From positions 496,001-560,000 of the forward strand of contig CAWBFA010000001.1 of the NCBI GenBank assembly GCA_963788055.1: a stretch of DNA of 64,000 bases. Reading direction: 5' to 3'. This stretch comes from JACCTU01 sp963788055 (GTDB lineage Bacteria > Actinomycetota > Thermoleophilia > Gaiellales > Gaiellaceae). Both the position numbers and the translations under genes were made by a program. Positions within the stretch are counted from its first letter, which is position 1; each line of letters opens with the position of its first letter. Below, piece after piece: positions 36,788 through 46,070 of this stretch. The notes beneath the pieces are model-generated. The model was given only the letters and a program-made list of their open reading frames with translations. It made no database searches and was not told the DNA's origin.

Positions 36788-36816
36788 AGGTCGCCCGGCG
36801 GGTTGCCGGGCGACCT
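36788..36816 (+). terminator. Rho-independent terminator
   Basis: Perfect 12-bp stem (36788-36799 and 36805-36816, five-base loop) followed by TCCTTTGG. It closes the small-peptide transcript; the DUF1385 gene begins 22 bases later. Confidence 0.8.
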
Positions 36817-36837
36817 TCCTTTGGCGATGCTGAAGGG

Positions 36838-37611
36838 GTGGACCAGCCGGCCCTCCTCGAGCTGTTCGCGCGCGCCGAGGCGCTCCCGCGCCTGCCCCGC
36901 CTCGGCGGGATGGCGCGACCCGACGGCGTCGTGATCGTCGGCGAGCAGTACTGGGCCTACGCAGGCGTCGACGGCTCGCTCCGCGAGGGCGAGATGCCCC
37001 GCGCGCCGAAAGCGTTGCGCCGAGTGCCGCTCGTCCGCGGCCTGATTCGCCTCGGCTCCTCAATCTCGCCGATCGTGCGGCGCGACGGCGTCGTTCGCAC
37101 CGGCGAGCGGTGGTTCCTGTTCGCGGTGCTGCTGGCACCGCTCGCGCTCTTCGTCCTGCCCTCGCGGCTCCAGCTCGTCGCGGGTCTGCTGCTGTCGGTC
37201 GCGATGCTCGGGTGGATCCTGCGCGGGCGCACGCTGCGCCTCCACGGGGCCGAGCACCGTGCGATCGCAGCCGTCGAGCAGCGCAGGTTGCTCTCGACGT
37301 GGTCCGGGGCGGTCCGCCCGTCGCGGTTCGCCGCGCGCTGCGGAACGAACTTCGCGGCTCTCGTACTGCCCGTCGCGGCGATCTTCGACCGCATCGCCTG
37401 GTCGGTGCCGGCTGCCGCCGTTGCGGTGCTCTCCCTGTCGCTGACGATGGAGCTGTGGGTGGCGATCGAAGGCCGCACGCACCGCGTCGCGCGCGCGCTC
37501 CTCGTGCCGGGCTTGCTCCTGCAGCGGCTCACGACCCGCGAGCCGCGGCTGGACGAGACCCAGGTCGCCCTCCGAGCGGCGGCATCGGTACTGCGGCGCG
37601 AGCTCGCGTAG
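36838..37611 (+). CDS. DUF1385 membrane protein
   Basis: 257 intact residues from GTG 36838. It contains LGGMARPDGVVIVGEQYWAY, a pair of membrane segments (FLFAVLLAPLALFVLP, LVAGLLLSVAMLGWIL), LHGAEHRAIAAVEQRR and RPSRFAARCGTNFAALVLPV. The GAEH and R..RCGTNF signatures define DUF1385, a predicted metal-dependent membrane enzyme. Exact role unknown. Confidence 0.85.
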   Translation: MDQPALLELFARAEALPRLPRLGGMARPDGVVIVGEQYWAYAGVDGSLREGEMPRAPKALRRVPLVRGLIRLGSSISPIVRRDGVVRTGERWFLFAVLLAPLALFVLPSRLQLVAGLLLSVAMLGWILRGRTLRLHGAEHRAIAAVEQRRLLSTWSGAVRPSRFAARCGTNFAALVLPVAAIFDRIAWSVPAAAVAVLSLSLTMELWVAIEGRTHRVARALLVPGLLLQRLTTREPRLDETQVALRAAASVLRRELA

Positions 37612-37614
37612 GCG

Positions 37615-37920
37615 CTAGGCGAACGCGCGGGTGGCCGCGGTCGCGACGGCCGCGAGTGCAACCGCGACGATGAGTGGAGTGCGGAGCGCCAGGGCGACCG
37701 CGGCTGCGCCGACGCCGACGAGCCGCGCATCGACGGAGAGCCCGTCCGACGTTCCGAACGTCTGCGTCACGACGAGCGCAGCGAGAAGCGTCGGGGCGAG
37801 CAGGCCGACGAGGGCTGCGATGCGTTCGGGCAAGGGTCGTGCGCCGAGCAGCGCGGGCCCGAGCCCTTTCAGCGCGACCGTCCCCGCGCCGACGACGGCG
37901 ACGGCGATCCAGACCGTCAT
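37615..37920 (-). CDS. azlD: AzlD-type branched-chain amino acid exporter subunit
   Basis: 101 intact residues with four membrane segments: TVWIAVAVVGAGTVALKGLG, PERIAALVGLLAPTLLAALV and LVGVGAAAVALALRTPLIVA. Small partner of AzlC in the branched-chain amino acid efflux family. Its ATG overlaps the azlC stop by four bases. Confidence 0.88.
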   Translation of the reverse strand: MTVWIAVAVVGAGTVALKGLGPALLGARPLPERIAALVGLLAPTLLAALVVTQTFGTSDGLSVDARLVGVGAAAVALALRTPLIVAVALAAVATAATRAFA

Positions 37921-38570
37921 CGGCGCAGCCCGACGAGACAGCCGAGGACGGCGGCGACGATCGGCACGCCGGGCGGCGTGAACGGCAAGAGGACCAGCGC
38001 GATGCCTCCGCCCGCCACGGCGGCCGCGACGGCGCGGCGTGAGCCAAGCTGCCCCACCAGCAGCGCGAGGAAGAGCGCGGGAAACGCCGCGTCGAGGCCG
38101 AGCCGCTCGGGATCGCCGAGGAACCCGCCGCCGAGCACCCCGAGCGCCGTGCCGAGCACCCAGGTCACGTACAGCGTGAGCCCGGCGCCGAGCAGCACGC
38201 GGCGATCGAATGTCCCGTCGGGGCGTGCGGACAGGGCCCAGGACTCGTCGACGATGAGCTGGGACTCGAGCAGCCGTCGCAAGCGCGGGCCGCGGAAGAT
38301 CGACGCAACCGCGATTCCGATCGCCGCGTAGCGTGCGTTCAGGAGCAGCGCGGCGACGATCGCCGCGGCGAGGCCGCCGCCCTCGTCGAGGATCGACGCG
38401 ACCGCGAACTGCGCTCCACCCGCGAACGTGGTCGCCGACATGACGATCGGGGCGACGACACCCATGTCGGCGGCGCGGGCGAGAACGCCGAACGAGACGC
38501 CGAAGAGCGGCACCGTGACCGCGATCGGAAGCACGGCGCGAACGCCGGCCGGTATCCGGGGCAGCCTCAC
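37917..38570 (-). CDS. azlC: AzlC-type branched-chain amino acid exporter
   Basis: 217 residues from GTG 38570 with six to seven membrane segments. It contains VPLFGVSFGVLARAADMGVV, SATTFAGGAQFAVASILDEG, LLNARYAAIGIAVASIF and IVDESWALSARPDGTFDRRV. The FAGGAQF..., LNARY and DESWAL motifs are those of AzlC. The GTG overlaps the stop of an upstream 72-residue gene, and azlD overlaps its own stop, giving a tightly coupled three-gene unit. Confidence 0.9.
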   Translation of the reverse strand: MRLPRIPAGVRAVLPIAVTVPLFGVSFGVLARAADMGVVAPIVMSATTFAGGAQFAVASILDEGGGLAAAIVAALLLNARYAAIGIAVASIFRGPRLRRLLESQLIVDESWALSARPDGTFDRRVLLGAGLTLYVTWVLGTALGVLGGGFLGDPERLGLDAAFPALFLALLVGQLGSRRAVAAAVAGGGIALVLLPFTPPGVPIVAAVLGCLVGLRR

Positions 38571-38785
38571 ATCGGGATCATCACCTTCCGAGTACGAGTC
38601 ACCGCGGCGTTGACGCGGTCGAGCGAGGCCGCCGCCTCGTCGTCGCCGCCTTCCGCACCGAGCCAGCGCTCGGCCTCGACGACGAGCTGCTCCACCTCGG
38701 CGAGCAGCGCGTCCGGCCCGGCCCGTTCGCGCTGCAGCACGTCGATCCGCCGGATTCGCTCGAGCACGACGCGCGCTTCGTCCAT
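38567..38785 (-). CDS. Small acidic coiled-coil protein
   Basis: 72 residues from ATG 38785: MDEARVVLERIRRIDVLQRE, then DALLAEVEQLVVEAERWLGA and DEAAASLDRVNAAVTRTRKV. Predicted helical hairpin, no family recognised. Translationally coupled to azlC by a four-base overlap. Confidence 0.65.
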   Translation of the reverse strand: MDEARVVLERIRRIDVLQRERAGPDALLAEVEQLVVEAERWLGAEGGDDEAAASLDRVNAAVTRTRKVMIPM

Positions 38786-38844
38786 GGGTCGACCGTAGCC
38801 GCGAAGGCGTGCAGTGTCTGTGCCGACTCTGTGTCGACTTCGTG

Positions 38845-39993
38845 TCAGCCGGCGGCGCGGGCGAAGTAGCCCGTGGGCGCTTCGCGGAGCCCGAGCATGG
38901 CATCGTCGAGCGCGCGCACCAACCCGGGACGATCCCCGTGCATGAGCGCCTCGACGATCGCCCGGCGGACGCCGTCCGGCCGCGGCGCGTCGAGTCGTTC
39001 GCCGAGCAGCACCGACGCGCGCATCGTCGCCGCCCACACGCCGTCCATCCCGCCGAGCAGCGCCGTCAGCGCTTCGCGCAGCTGCTCCTCGCGCGAAGGG
39101 CCGGACTGGAAGAGCGAGAGCTCCCAGCGGTCGAGCGCCTCGCCGAGCTCGGGGTCCTCGTCGGCGAGCGGCAGCCGCTCGAGCAGCTCGCCTGCGAGCC
39201 GGCCGCGGAACGGGTCGAGGCGCGTCGCCTCGCCCCCGGGTTGCGCCCCCGCGATCGGCAGCATCGGCTTGATCCCGAACGGCCGCCAATCGATCCGCTC
39301 GAAGAGGACGGGGCCGGCCGCAACCGCACCCGACGTCGCGAGCCTGATCGCGGTAACGGCGTCGCCGATCTCGCCCGCCGCGTCGGGAACGCCCTCCCCC
39401 GCGGCGAGCTCGCGCTGGAGCTCGAGCACGCAGAGGCGGTCGGTGTCGCGCCCGAACTCCGGCGGGAGCAGTCCCTGCGCCTCGGGCCAGTGCTTCGCGA
39501 GCTCGCCCGTCGCGGCGTGACGCACGCGCAACCCGTCGGCCAGCGCGAGCTCCGCGCCGAGCGACAGCCCGACGAGCGGTGCGACCGCTGCGTACGCGCG
39601 ACGACCGCTGAAGAGCGTTTGCTCGAGCTCTTCGTACGCGCGGTCGAAGGCCGAGTCGTCCCAGTCGAACCCACCGCACGATTCGGAGACGCGGAGGATC
39701 AGCGGCAGCAGTACGCACTTGAAGGGCTCTTCGCCGAAGATCGCGGCGGCGGGCTCCGCGCGGAGGTCCTCTACCGCGAGCTGGGCGTCCTGCCGGTTCT
39801 CGAGCTTTCGCGCGCGCGCCTCGACGAAGTCGCGCACGAGCGGCCGGTACTCGTACAGGACCGGTCGTCCGCGCGACGCATGCTGCTCGAACGCGAACGG
39901 CAGGTCGACGTCCTCCGCGGCGAGCACGTGGAACGCGCCGAGGCAGAAGCAGCGGAGCGAGCGATACAGATGCGGAGCGCGGACGGCGGCCAT
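38845..39993 (-). CDS. Conserved protein of unknown function
   Basis: 382 intact residues from ATG 39993: APHLYRSLRCFCLGAFHVLA, FAFEQHASRGRPVLYEYRPL, LILRVSESCGGFDWDDSAFD and WRPFGIKPMLPIAGAQPGGE. Mixed alpha/beta, no signal peptide or membrane segment. It starts 11 bases after the Fpg/Nei stop and probably shares its transcript. I do not recognise a family. Confidence 0.6.
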   Translation of the reverse strand: MAAVRAPHLYRSLRCFCLGAFHVLAAEDVDLPFAFEQHASRGRPVLYEYRPLVRDFVEARARKLENRQDAQLAVEDLRAEPAAAIFGEEPFKCVLLPLILRVSESCGGFDWDDSAFDRAYEELEQTLFSGRRAYAAVAPLVGLSLGAELALADGLRVRHAATGELAKHWPEAQGLLPPEFGRDTDRLCVLELQRELAAGEGVPDAAGEIGDAVTAIRLATSGAVAAGPVLFERIDWRPFGIKPMLPIAGAQPGGEATRLDPFRGRLAGELLERLPLADEDPELGEALDRWELSLFQSGPSREEQLREALTALLGGMDGVWAATMRASVLLGERLDAPRPDGVRRAIVEALMHGDRPGLVRALDDAMLGLREAPTGYFARAAG

Positions 39994-40004
39994 GGACCCC
40001 CCGC

Positions 40005-40757
40005 CTACGCGCTCGGCACGACCTTTCCTGCCTGGCAGACAGGACACCAGTACGTCGTGCGGTTGTCGTCGCCCTGGCCGCGGGACGCGATCCGGCCACC
40101 GCAGCGCGGGCAGACATGGCGGCGGTACACATTCCGGCCCGGTCGTCCCGTCTCGACGCCACCGCGCATCAGGCGCGCCGCCGCAGCTGCGGTACCGAGC
40201 AGCTCGTGGTCCGAGAGCTCCCTCAGAGACGCCCACGGCGACAACTGCACCTCCCAGAGCGCCTCCGCCTTCCACATGTTCCCGATCCCCGCGACCAGCC
40301 GCTGATCGAGGAGCGCGTCTCCGAGCTCGCGCTCCTGATCGGTCGCTCGCAGGTTGCGAACGATCGCGTTCAGGTCCGGGGGATCGTCGAGGACGTCCGG
40401 ACCGAGCCTTCGCGCCGCGTCGCCGCGTCCGAGCTCGAGCACCGGGCCGTTCCAGAGCACACCTTCATGCTCTGCACCGCGCACGACGAGCCACGGCCGA
40501 CCGACCCTCCTCGCGCCGCGCGGTTCGAGCCGCCAGCGGCCCGTCATGCGCAGGTGGCTTCGCAGCACGAGACCTCCCTCGAAGCGGAGCAGCAGGTTCT
40601 TGCCGACCGCCTCGACTGCCTCCAGGCGCCGCCCGTCGAGCCGCTCCGCAATCCGCTTCACGGCCGCGCGTGGGTGCGGCGTCTCGACCTCGACCCGCTC
40701 GCCGACGAGCGGCTGCAAGCGCGCCGCGGCCCGTCGCAGCGAATCGCCCTCGGGCAC
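40005..40757 (-). CDS. Formamidopyrimidine-DNA glycosylase/endonuclease VIII
   Basis: Base-excision repair glycosylase/AP lyase of 250 residues. I choose GTG 40757 because it gives the obligatory N-terminal PEGDSL, whose Pro is the catalytic nucleophile after Met removal; an upstream ATG at 40787 would bury it. RLRMTGRW-type lesion loop (SHLRMTGRWRLEPRGARRVG), H2TH domain LLDQRLVAGIGNMWKAEALW, and the C-terminal zinc finger CPRCGG...YWCPVCQ with four Cys. The PEGD start and missing KGR-type motif place it nearer the Nei2 branch than MutM. Confidence 0.87.
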   Translation of the reverse strand: MPEGDSLRRAAARLQPLVGERVEVETPHPRAAVKRIAERLDGRRLEAVEAVGKNLLLRFEGGLVLRSHLRMTGRWRLEPRGARRVGRPWLVVRGAEHEGVLWNGPVLELGRGDAARRLGPDVLDDPPDLNAIVRNLRATDQERELGDALLDQRLVAGIGNMWKAEALWEVQLSPWASLRELSDHELLGTAAAAARLMRGGVETGRPGRNVYRRHVCPRCGGRIASRGQGDDNRTTYWCPVCQAGKVVPSA

Positions 40758-40800
40758 GTTCTCGAGGGTAGCGAGAGATTCGTCCACGTAAGCTGACGCG

Positions 40801-41211
40801 ATGAGCGACGCCGCACGTTTTGCGGCGGCAGGTGCGGTGGCTGCGACGGCGTGGGCACTGCTCGAGCCGCTCGACCGTCGCCTCTTCCGCTACGACTATT
40901 CGGACGTCGCGGTGCTCGGCAAGTTCGTGACGCGCCGGCGCGCGTGGCGGCCGGTCGGCCTGTTGCTGCACACGGCGAACGGCGCCGTGTTCGGCCTCGG
41001 GTACCGCGAGGCGAAACGGCGACGCGGCTGGTCGGCGCTCCGGCTGGCGATGCTCGAGCACCTTGCCCTGTACCCACTCTCCGCGCTCGTCGACCGGCGC
41101 CACCCGGCACGCGGAAGCGAAGGGATTCCAAAGCTCGTGACGCCGCGCGCGTTCTCCCAGGCGACGGTGCGGCATGCCGTCTTCGGCGCCGTGCTCGGAC
41201 GCCTGGCCTGA
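40801..41211 (+). CDS. Small hydrophobic protein of unknown function
   Basis: 136 intact residues from ATG 40801: FAAAGAVAATAWALLEPLDR, RLFRYDYSDVAVLGKFVTRR, VGLLLHTANGAVFGLGYREA and FSQATVRHAVFGAVLGRLA. Two or three short membrane segments. It is divergent from the glycosylase gene by 43 bp. Pattern seen but no named family. Confidence 0.6.
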   Translation: MSDAARFAAAGAVAATAWALLEPLDRRLFRYDYSDVAVLGKFVTRRRAWRPVGLLLHTANGAVFGLGYREAKRRRGWSALRLAMLEHLALYPLSALVDRRHPARGSEGIPKLVTPRAFSQATVRHAVFGAVLGRLA

Positions 41212-41232
41212 CCGCCACCGGCCGCAGGACGT

Positions 41233-41334
41233 TTACGGCAAGGCTGCGAAGGCGCCCTGCGTCATCAGCTGCGATGCGAAAAGCAGGCTGACGAGCGTCA
41301 TCAGCAGAAAGAGCTTCGTCTGCACCGGGTCCAT
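41233..41334 (-). CDS. 33-residue membrane peptide
   Basis: ATG 41334, preceded four bases upstream by GGAGGG, encodes MDPVQTKLFLLMTLVSLLFA and SQLMTQGAFAALP. A single hydrophobic helix. Plausible but unproven as a gene. Confidence 0.4.
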   Translation of the reverse strand: MDPVQTKLFLLMTLVSLLFASQLMTQGAFAALP

Positions 41335-41429
41335 GTGCCCTCCGAACTCGAGACCTGGCGTCGGCCGCAAACGCCTACGAGGTGAAAATCGGCGCAGCGC
41401 GCAGCTGGTTGCATCCCTCGGCTGAGCGA

Positions 41430-41723
41430 TCAACCGACCGGGAGGATGCAGCCGCCGTGCCGCTCGAGCACGCTGGCGCGAAACTGCGCCCCGGTCCGGT
41501 CGACGCGGTAGCGGTCGCAGAACCCGTCGCCGACCTTGACCGCGCAGACGAAGACGCTCGCGGGCTCCCCGTCGCGGAACCAGACGCGCGCCCGCGCCGT
41601 GCACCTCGCCTGATCTGTATTGGTCATGCGCGCGAGCGCCCGCTCGGCTGCCTCCTGCTCCGGCGCCCCCGCACCGCACCCGGCGAGGACGACGAGCGCG
41701 GCGAGCGCCGCGACCGCTTTCAC
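41430..41723 (-). CDS. Small lipoprotein
   Basis: 97 residues from GTG 41723 with a lipoprotein signal (AVAALAALVVLAGCGAGAPE; lipobox LAGC). The mature part has RCTARARVWFRDGEPASVFV and VGDGFCDRYRVDRTGAQFRA, with four Cys that could pair. The GTG overlaps the lhr stop by four bases, so it is translated from the lhr message. Function unknown. Confidence 0.7.
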   Translation of the reverse strand: MKAVAALAALVVLAGCGAGAPEQEAAERALARMTNTDQARCTARARVWFRDGEPASVFVCAVKVGDGFCDRYRVDRTGAQFRASVLERHGGCILPVG

Positions 41724-44700
41724 GGGCGAAGGACGGCGCGGCGCGGACCGGGCAGGAACCCAGCCTCGAGCAGGAGCGGCATGACCTCGGTCTCGCCCAC
41801 CGGCTCGCCGTCGAAGCGCTCGACGGCCAGGCGCGTGCGGCCGCGGCGCTTCACATGGTCGACGAGCGCGGCGAGCGCCGCGCGCAGCCAGTCCTCGTCG
41901 GGCTCGCGGAGCGCAACGAGGGACTTGCCTCCACGCTCGACGTAGAGCGCCGGCTCGCCGCCGAGCAGCACGACGTACGCGCCGGCGACTCGTGCCGCTC
42001 GGCCGCCCGCGCGCTTCGGCCACGCGATCGCTGCGCCGTACGGCTGAGCCGGGTCGGCGGCGGCGAGCACGAGCGCCTCGGGCTCGTCGTCGTCGCGGGG
42101 CCGCAGCTCGCGCAACCGCTCGACTCCGCCGGCGAGCGCGAACTGCGCCCCGCCGAGTCCCTCGACGAAGTAGCCGCGCCGGCAGACGCCGAGCGTCTCG
42201 AGCGCACGAAGCTCCCCGTACACCGCGCCGTAGCCGCCGGTGATCCCTTCCGCGCGAACGCCGTCGCGCGTGACGATGCCCTGACGTTCCAGGAGCAGCT
42301 CGGCGAGCGCCCGGCGGTCTGGCGCATCGGCGAAGAGGTTGTCGGTCAGCGACCAGCGGCCCTGAGTCGCCGTGTTCGCGTTCGCACGCTGACGCGAGAA
42401 GCGCCGCGCACGCATGCGGTGCGGACGCGGAGACTCGTAGCGCTTGCCAGCGCGAAGCGGCGTCCACGCGTCGTTCCTGACCTCCCCCGACCAGACGAGG
42501 TCCCAGAGCGCAGGCAGCACCTCCGCGTGTTCGAGCCCGGTCGCTTCGACGAGGTCGAACCAGAACTTCGCGCCGCCGGCGAGCGCCTCCCGGACCTTCA
42601 GCGCGGCCTCGGTCTCGGGCGGCAGCGCGGCGGCCGGACGGCCGAGCACGCCCGCGTCCTCGCGGAAGAAGAGCGCGACGCGGTCGAGGCCCGCGCCGAC
42701 CCACACGAGCTCACCCGAGGCGCAGAGCTGGTCGAGCTGAAGCGGCTGGTAGTTCGGCACCCGCCGCGGCAGCACCTCGGCTTCCCAGAGCTTCACCGGG
42801 AGCGCGAGCCCCTGCAGCGGGACGAGCGCCTCCCGGAGCGTCGCGCGGCGGTCGATCCCGTGCCAGCTCGGCAGGAATCGCCCCAGCGTCGCCTGCTCGG
42901 CGGGCTCGACCTCCTTGCGGAGCGCGGCGAGCGACGCACGGCGTAGGCGGCGCAGCACGTCCGGGTCGCACCATTCGCGTTCCGTGCCGCCGGGCCGGAG
43001 CTCGCCGCGGATCAGCTTCTCCTCTCGCTCGAGCTCGCGCAGCTGCGGCTCCACGTCGCGGCCGAAGTGCTCGATCGCCTGACCGGTCGTGAACGGGCCG
43101 CGTCCCTTTGCGTACCTGAGGACGAGTTGTTGCAAAGCCGTATTGGGGTCTGACCCCGTCAGGAACGCGTCGGGCAGCCCGCCCGGTGGCATCACGCCGA
43201 GCGCGTCGCGGTAGCGGCCCGCATCCTCGGCGGCGATCAGGCGCTCGTCGCCCGCGACGCGCGCGCGAAACGCGCGGCGCTCGCGGATCAGCGTCTCCGC
43301 GAACCCGGCGTCGTACTCGCCCTCGCGGAGGTCGCCGCGCCGACGGAGGACGTCGTGCGCCTCGTCCGGGTTGCGCGCCTTGCCGCGGAGCTGCGCCTCG
43401 ACCTCCTCGAGTGCGCCCGGGTCGATCAGGTCGCGAAGCTCCTCCTGCCCGAGCAGCTCGCGGAGCAGGTCGCGGTCGAGCGAGAGCGCCTGCGCACGGC
43501 GCTCGGCGGGCGGTGTGTCGTCCTCGTACATGTAGGTCGCGATGTAGTCGAAGAGGAGAGACGAGGAGAACGGCGACGCCGACTGCGACTCGACGTCGAC
43601 GAGGTCGAGCTCGCGCAGCTTCAGACCGCGCAGGATCCCCCGCAGCGCCGGCAGGTCGAAGACGTCCTGCAGACACTCGCGGTACGTCTCCAGGATGATC
43701 GGAAACGAGCCGTACTGCCGCGCGACCTGCAGCAGCGACTGCGCCTTCAGGCGCTGCTGCCAGAGCGGCGTGCGCTGTCCCGGGCGCCGCCGCGGGATCA
43801 GCAGCGCGCGCGAGGCGTTCTCGCGAAAGCGCGCGCCGAAGAGCGCCGAGCCCGCGAGCTCGCCGACGACGAGCTCCTCGATCTCCTCGGGGGCGATCAT
43901 CAGATCCTCGGTCGAGGGCGGCGCGTCGGCGTCGGGCAGGTGCAGCGCGATCCCGTCGTCCGACCAGATCGACTGCACGTCCATCCCCAGCGACTCGCGA
44001 AGCCGTGCGGCGAGCGCGAGCGCCCAGGGCGCGTGCACGCGACCGCCGAAGGGCGTCAGCAAGCAGACGCGCCAGTCGCCGATCTCGTCGCGGAAGCGCT
44101 CGATCACAACGGTGCGATCAGATGGGACGACGCCCGTCGCTGCCGCCTGCTCGTTCAGGAACGTGAGCAGGTTGCGCGCGGCCTTGTCGTCGAGCGTGTG
44201 CTCGTCGCGCAGCTTCGCGAGCGCCTTCTCCTCCGGGAGCGCGACGAGCTCGCGCGAGAACTTCCCGATCGCAGCGCCCAGCTCGTACGGGCGGCCGACG
44301 CCTTCGCCCTTCCAGAACGGCACGGCCCCCGGCACACCGGGCGCGGGAGAGACGAGCACGCGATCGCGCGTGATCTCCTCGATCCGCCACGTCGAGGCAC
44401 CGAGCAGGAACGTCTGACCGGCCCGCGCCTCGTAGACCATCTCCTCGTCGAGCTCGCCGACCCTCCCCCCGCCGTCGACGAGGTGGACGCCGAAGAGGCC
44501 GCGGTCGGGGATCGTGCCCGCGTTCGTGACGGCGAGCTTGCGCGCGCCGGTGCGGCCGCGGATCACGCCTGCCGTGCGGTCCCAGACGATGCGCGGACGC
44601 AGCTCGGCGAACTCGTCGGAGGGGTAGCGGCCCGCGAGCATGTCGAGCACGTTCTCGAGCTGGGCGCGCGAGAGCTCCGCGAACGGGTACGCGCGGCGCA

Positions 44701-46012
44701 CGAGTCGGTGCAGATCGTCCACTGCGATCTCTTCGTCGGCCGTGATCGCGACGATCTGCTGCGCGAGCACGTCGAGCGGGTTGCGGGGGATGACCGTCTC
44801 CTCGATGTCGCCGTCGAGCACGCGACGCGCCACGACGGCCGACTCGAGCAGGTCGGCGCGGAACTTCGGAAAGATGCGCCCACGCGAGACGGCGCCGAGC
44901 TCGTGGCCCGCGCGACCGATGCGCTGCAGACCGCGCGCGACCGACTTCGGCGACTCGACCTGAATCACGAGATCGACCGCGCCCATGTCGATCCCGAGCT
45001 CGAGCGACGAGGTCGCGACGAGGCAGGGGATGCGCCCGGCCTTCAGCTCCTCCTCGACGATCAGCCGCTGCTCGCGCGCGAGCGAGCCGTGGTGCGAGCG
45101 CGCGATCTCTTCGTGCTCTCCTGCTTCCTGGTCGGCGTTCGCGAGGTCGTTGAGGCGAAGCGCGAGGCGCTCGGCGAGCCGGCGGTTGTTCACGAAGACA
45201 ATCGTCGAGCGATGCTCGCGGACGAGCTCCAGGATCCTGGGGTAGATCGACGGCCAGATCGACTGCTGCGGCGACCCGTCAACCGTGTCGATGATGTCCT
45301 GCACGTCGGCGCCCTGGCCGGGCTCGCGCATGTCCTCGAGGGGCACGATCACCTGGAGATCGAGCTCTTTGCGCGTGCCCGCGTCGACAAGCCGGATCGG
45401 ACGCGCACCTGACACGAAGCGGCCGATCTCCTCCATCGGGCGCTGCGTCGCGGAGAGGCCGATGCGCTGGAAGGTCGTCTCGTTCAGCGCCTCCAGGCGC
45501 TCGACGGTCAGCGCCATGTGAGCGCCGCGCTTCGTGCCGGCGACCGCGTGCACCTCGTCGAGGATCAACGTGTCGACGTTGCGGAGGATCTCGCGCGCCG
45601 CCGACGTGAGCATCAGGAAGAGCGACTCCGGCGTCGTGATCAGGATGTCCGGCGGGTCCTTGACCATCGCCAGCCGCTCCTTCTGCGGCGTGTCGCCGGT
45701 GCGCACGCCGACGCGGAGCTTCGACTGGAGACCCGCGAGCGGGCCGCGCAGGTTGCGCTCGATGTCGTAGTTGAGCGCCTTGAGCGGCGAGACGTAGATC
45801 AGACGGAGGCCCTCACCCGGCGTCGAGTTGAGGCGGTCGATCCCGTAGAGGAAGGCGGCGAGCGTCTTGCCGGAACCGGTGGGCGCCTGGATCAGGACGT
45901 GCTCGCCGGTGGCGATCGCCGGCCACCCGGCCGCCTGCGCAGGGGTCGGCTCCCGGAACGCGTTCTGGAACCAGGCGCGGGTCGACGGGCTGAACGGCGC
46001 AAGCGCGTCCAC
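41720..46012 (-). CDS. lhr: Lhr-type large superfamily 2 DNA helicase
   Basis: 1430 intact residues from GTG 46012. Walker A VLIQAPTGSGKTLAAFLYGI, motif Ia IYVSPLKALNYDIERNL, DEVH box VDTLILDEVHAVAGTKRGAH, motif III IGLSATQRPMEEIGRFV, motif IV VFVNNRRLAERLA and motif VI VARGLQRIGRAGHELGAVSR. These are followed by the ~600-residue Lhr-specific C-terminal winged-helix and beta region (for example GVRAEGITGGYGAVYGELRA). Lhr is a 3'-5' DNA helicase linked to repair and in mycobacteria to mitomycin response. The uninterrupted 4.3-kb frame contrasts with the broken genes earlier in the window. Confidence 0.93.
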   Translation of the reverse strand: MDALAPFSPSTRAWFQNAFREPTPAQAAGWPAIATGEHVLIQAPTGSGKTLAAFLYGIDRLNSTPGEGLRLIYVSPLKALNYDIERNLRGPLAGLQSKLRVGVRTGDTPQKERLAMVKDPPDILITTPESLFLMLTSAAREILRNVDTLILDEVHAVAGTKRGAHMALTVERLEALNETTFQRIGLSATQRPMEEIGRFVSGARPIRLVDAGTRKELDLQVIVPLEDMREPGQGADVQDIIDTVDGSPQQSIWPSIYPRILELVREHRSTIVFVNNRRLAERLALRLNDLANADQEAGEHEEIARSHHGSLAREQRLIVEEELKAGRIPCLVATSSLELGIDMGAVDLVIQVESPKSVARGLQRIGRAGHELGAVSRGRIFPKFRADLLESAVVARRVLDGDIEETVIPRNPLDVLAQQIVAITADEEIAVDDLHRLVRRAYPFAELSRAQLENVLDMLAGRYPSDEFAELRPRIVWDRTAGVIRGRTGARKLAVTNAGTIPDRGLFGVHLVDGGGRVGELDEEMVYEARAGQTFLLGASTWRIEEITRDRVLVSPAPGVPGAVPFWKGEGVGRPYELGAAIGKFSRELVALPEEKALAKLRDEHTLDDKAARNLLTFLNEQAAATGVVPSDRTVVIERFRDEIGDWRVCLLTPFGGRVHAPWALALAARLRESLGMDVQSIWSDDGIALHLPDADAPPSTEDLMIAPEEIEELVVGELAGSALFGARFRENASRALLIPRRRPGQRTPLWQQRLKAQSLLQVARQYGSFPIILETYRECLQDVFDLPALRGILRGLKLRELDLVDVESQSASPFSSSLLFDYIATYMYEDDTPPAERRAQALSLDRDLLRELLGQEELRDLIDPGALEEVEAQLRGKARNPDEAHDVLRRRGDLREGEYDAGFAETLIRERRAFRARVAGDERLIAAEDAGRYRDALGVMPPGGLPDAFLTGSDPNTALQQLVLRYAKGRGPFTTGQAIEHFGRDVEPQLRELEREEKLIRGELRPGGTEREWCDPDVLRRLRRASLAALRKEVEPAEQATLGRFLPSWHGIDRRATLREALVPLQGLALPVKLWEAEVLPRRVPNYQPLQLDQLCASGELVWVGAGLDRVALFFREDAGVLGRPAAALPPETEAALKVREALAGGAKFWFDLVEATGLEHAEVLPALWDLVWSGEVRNDAWTPLRAGKRYESPRPHRMRARRFSRQRANANTATQGRWSLTDNLFADAPDRRALAELLLERQGIVTRDGVRAEGITGGYGAVYGELRALETLGVCRRGYFVEGLGGAQFALAGGVERLRELRPRDDDEPEALVLAAADPAQPYGAAIAWPKRAGGRAARVAGAYVVLLGGEPALYVERGGKSLVALREPDEDWLRAALAALVDHVKRRGRTRLAVERFDGEPVGETEVMPLLLEAGFLPGPRRAVLRP

Positions 46013-46070
46013 GCGAACAAGTGTACGACCTGGGTGGATCCCGACAGAAGCGCGTCGTAGAGTCGCCGCG

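Noticed and set aside
43355..45412. 685-residue open frame antisense to lhr
   Set aside because: Same shadow effect; the minus strand encodes a complete helicase and the antisense product has no recognisable domain.
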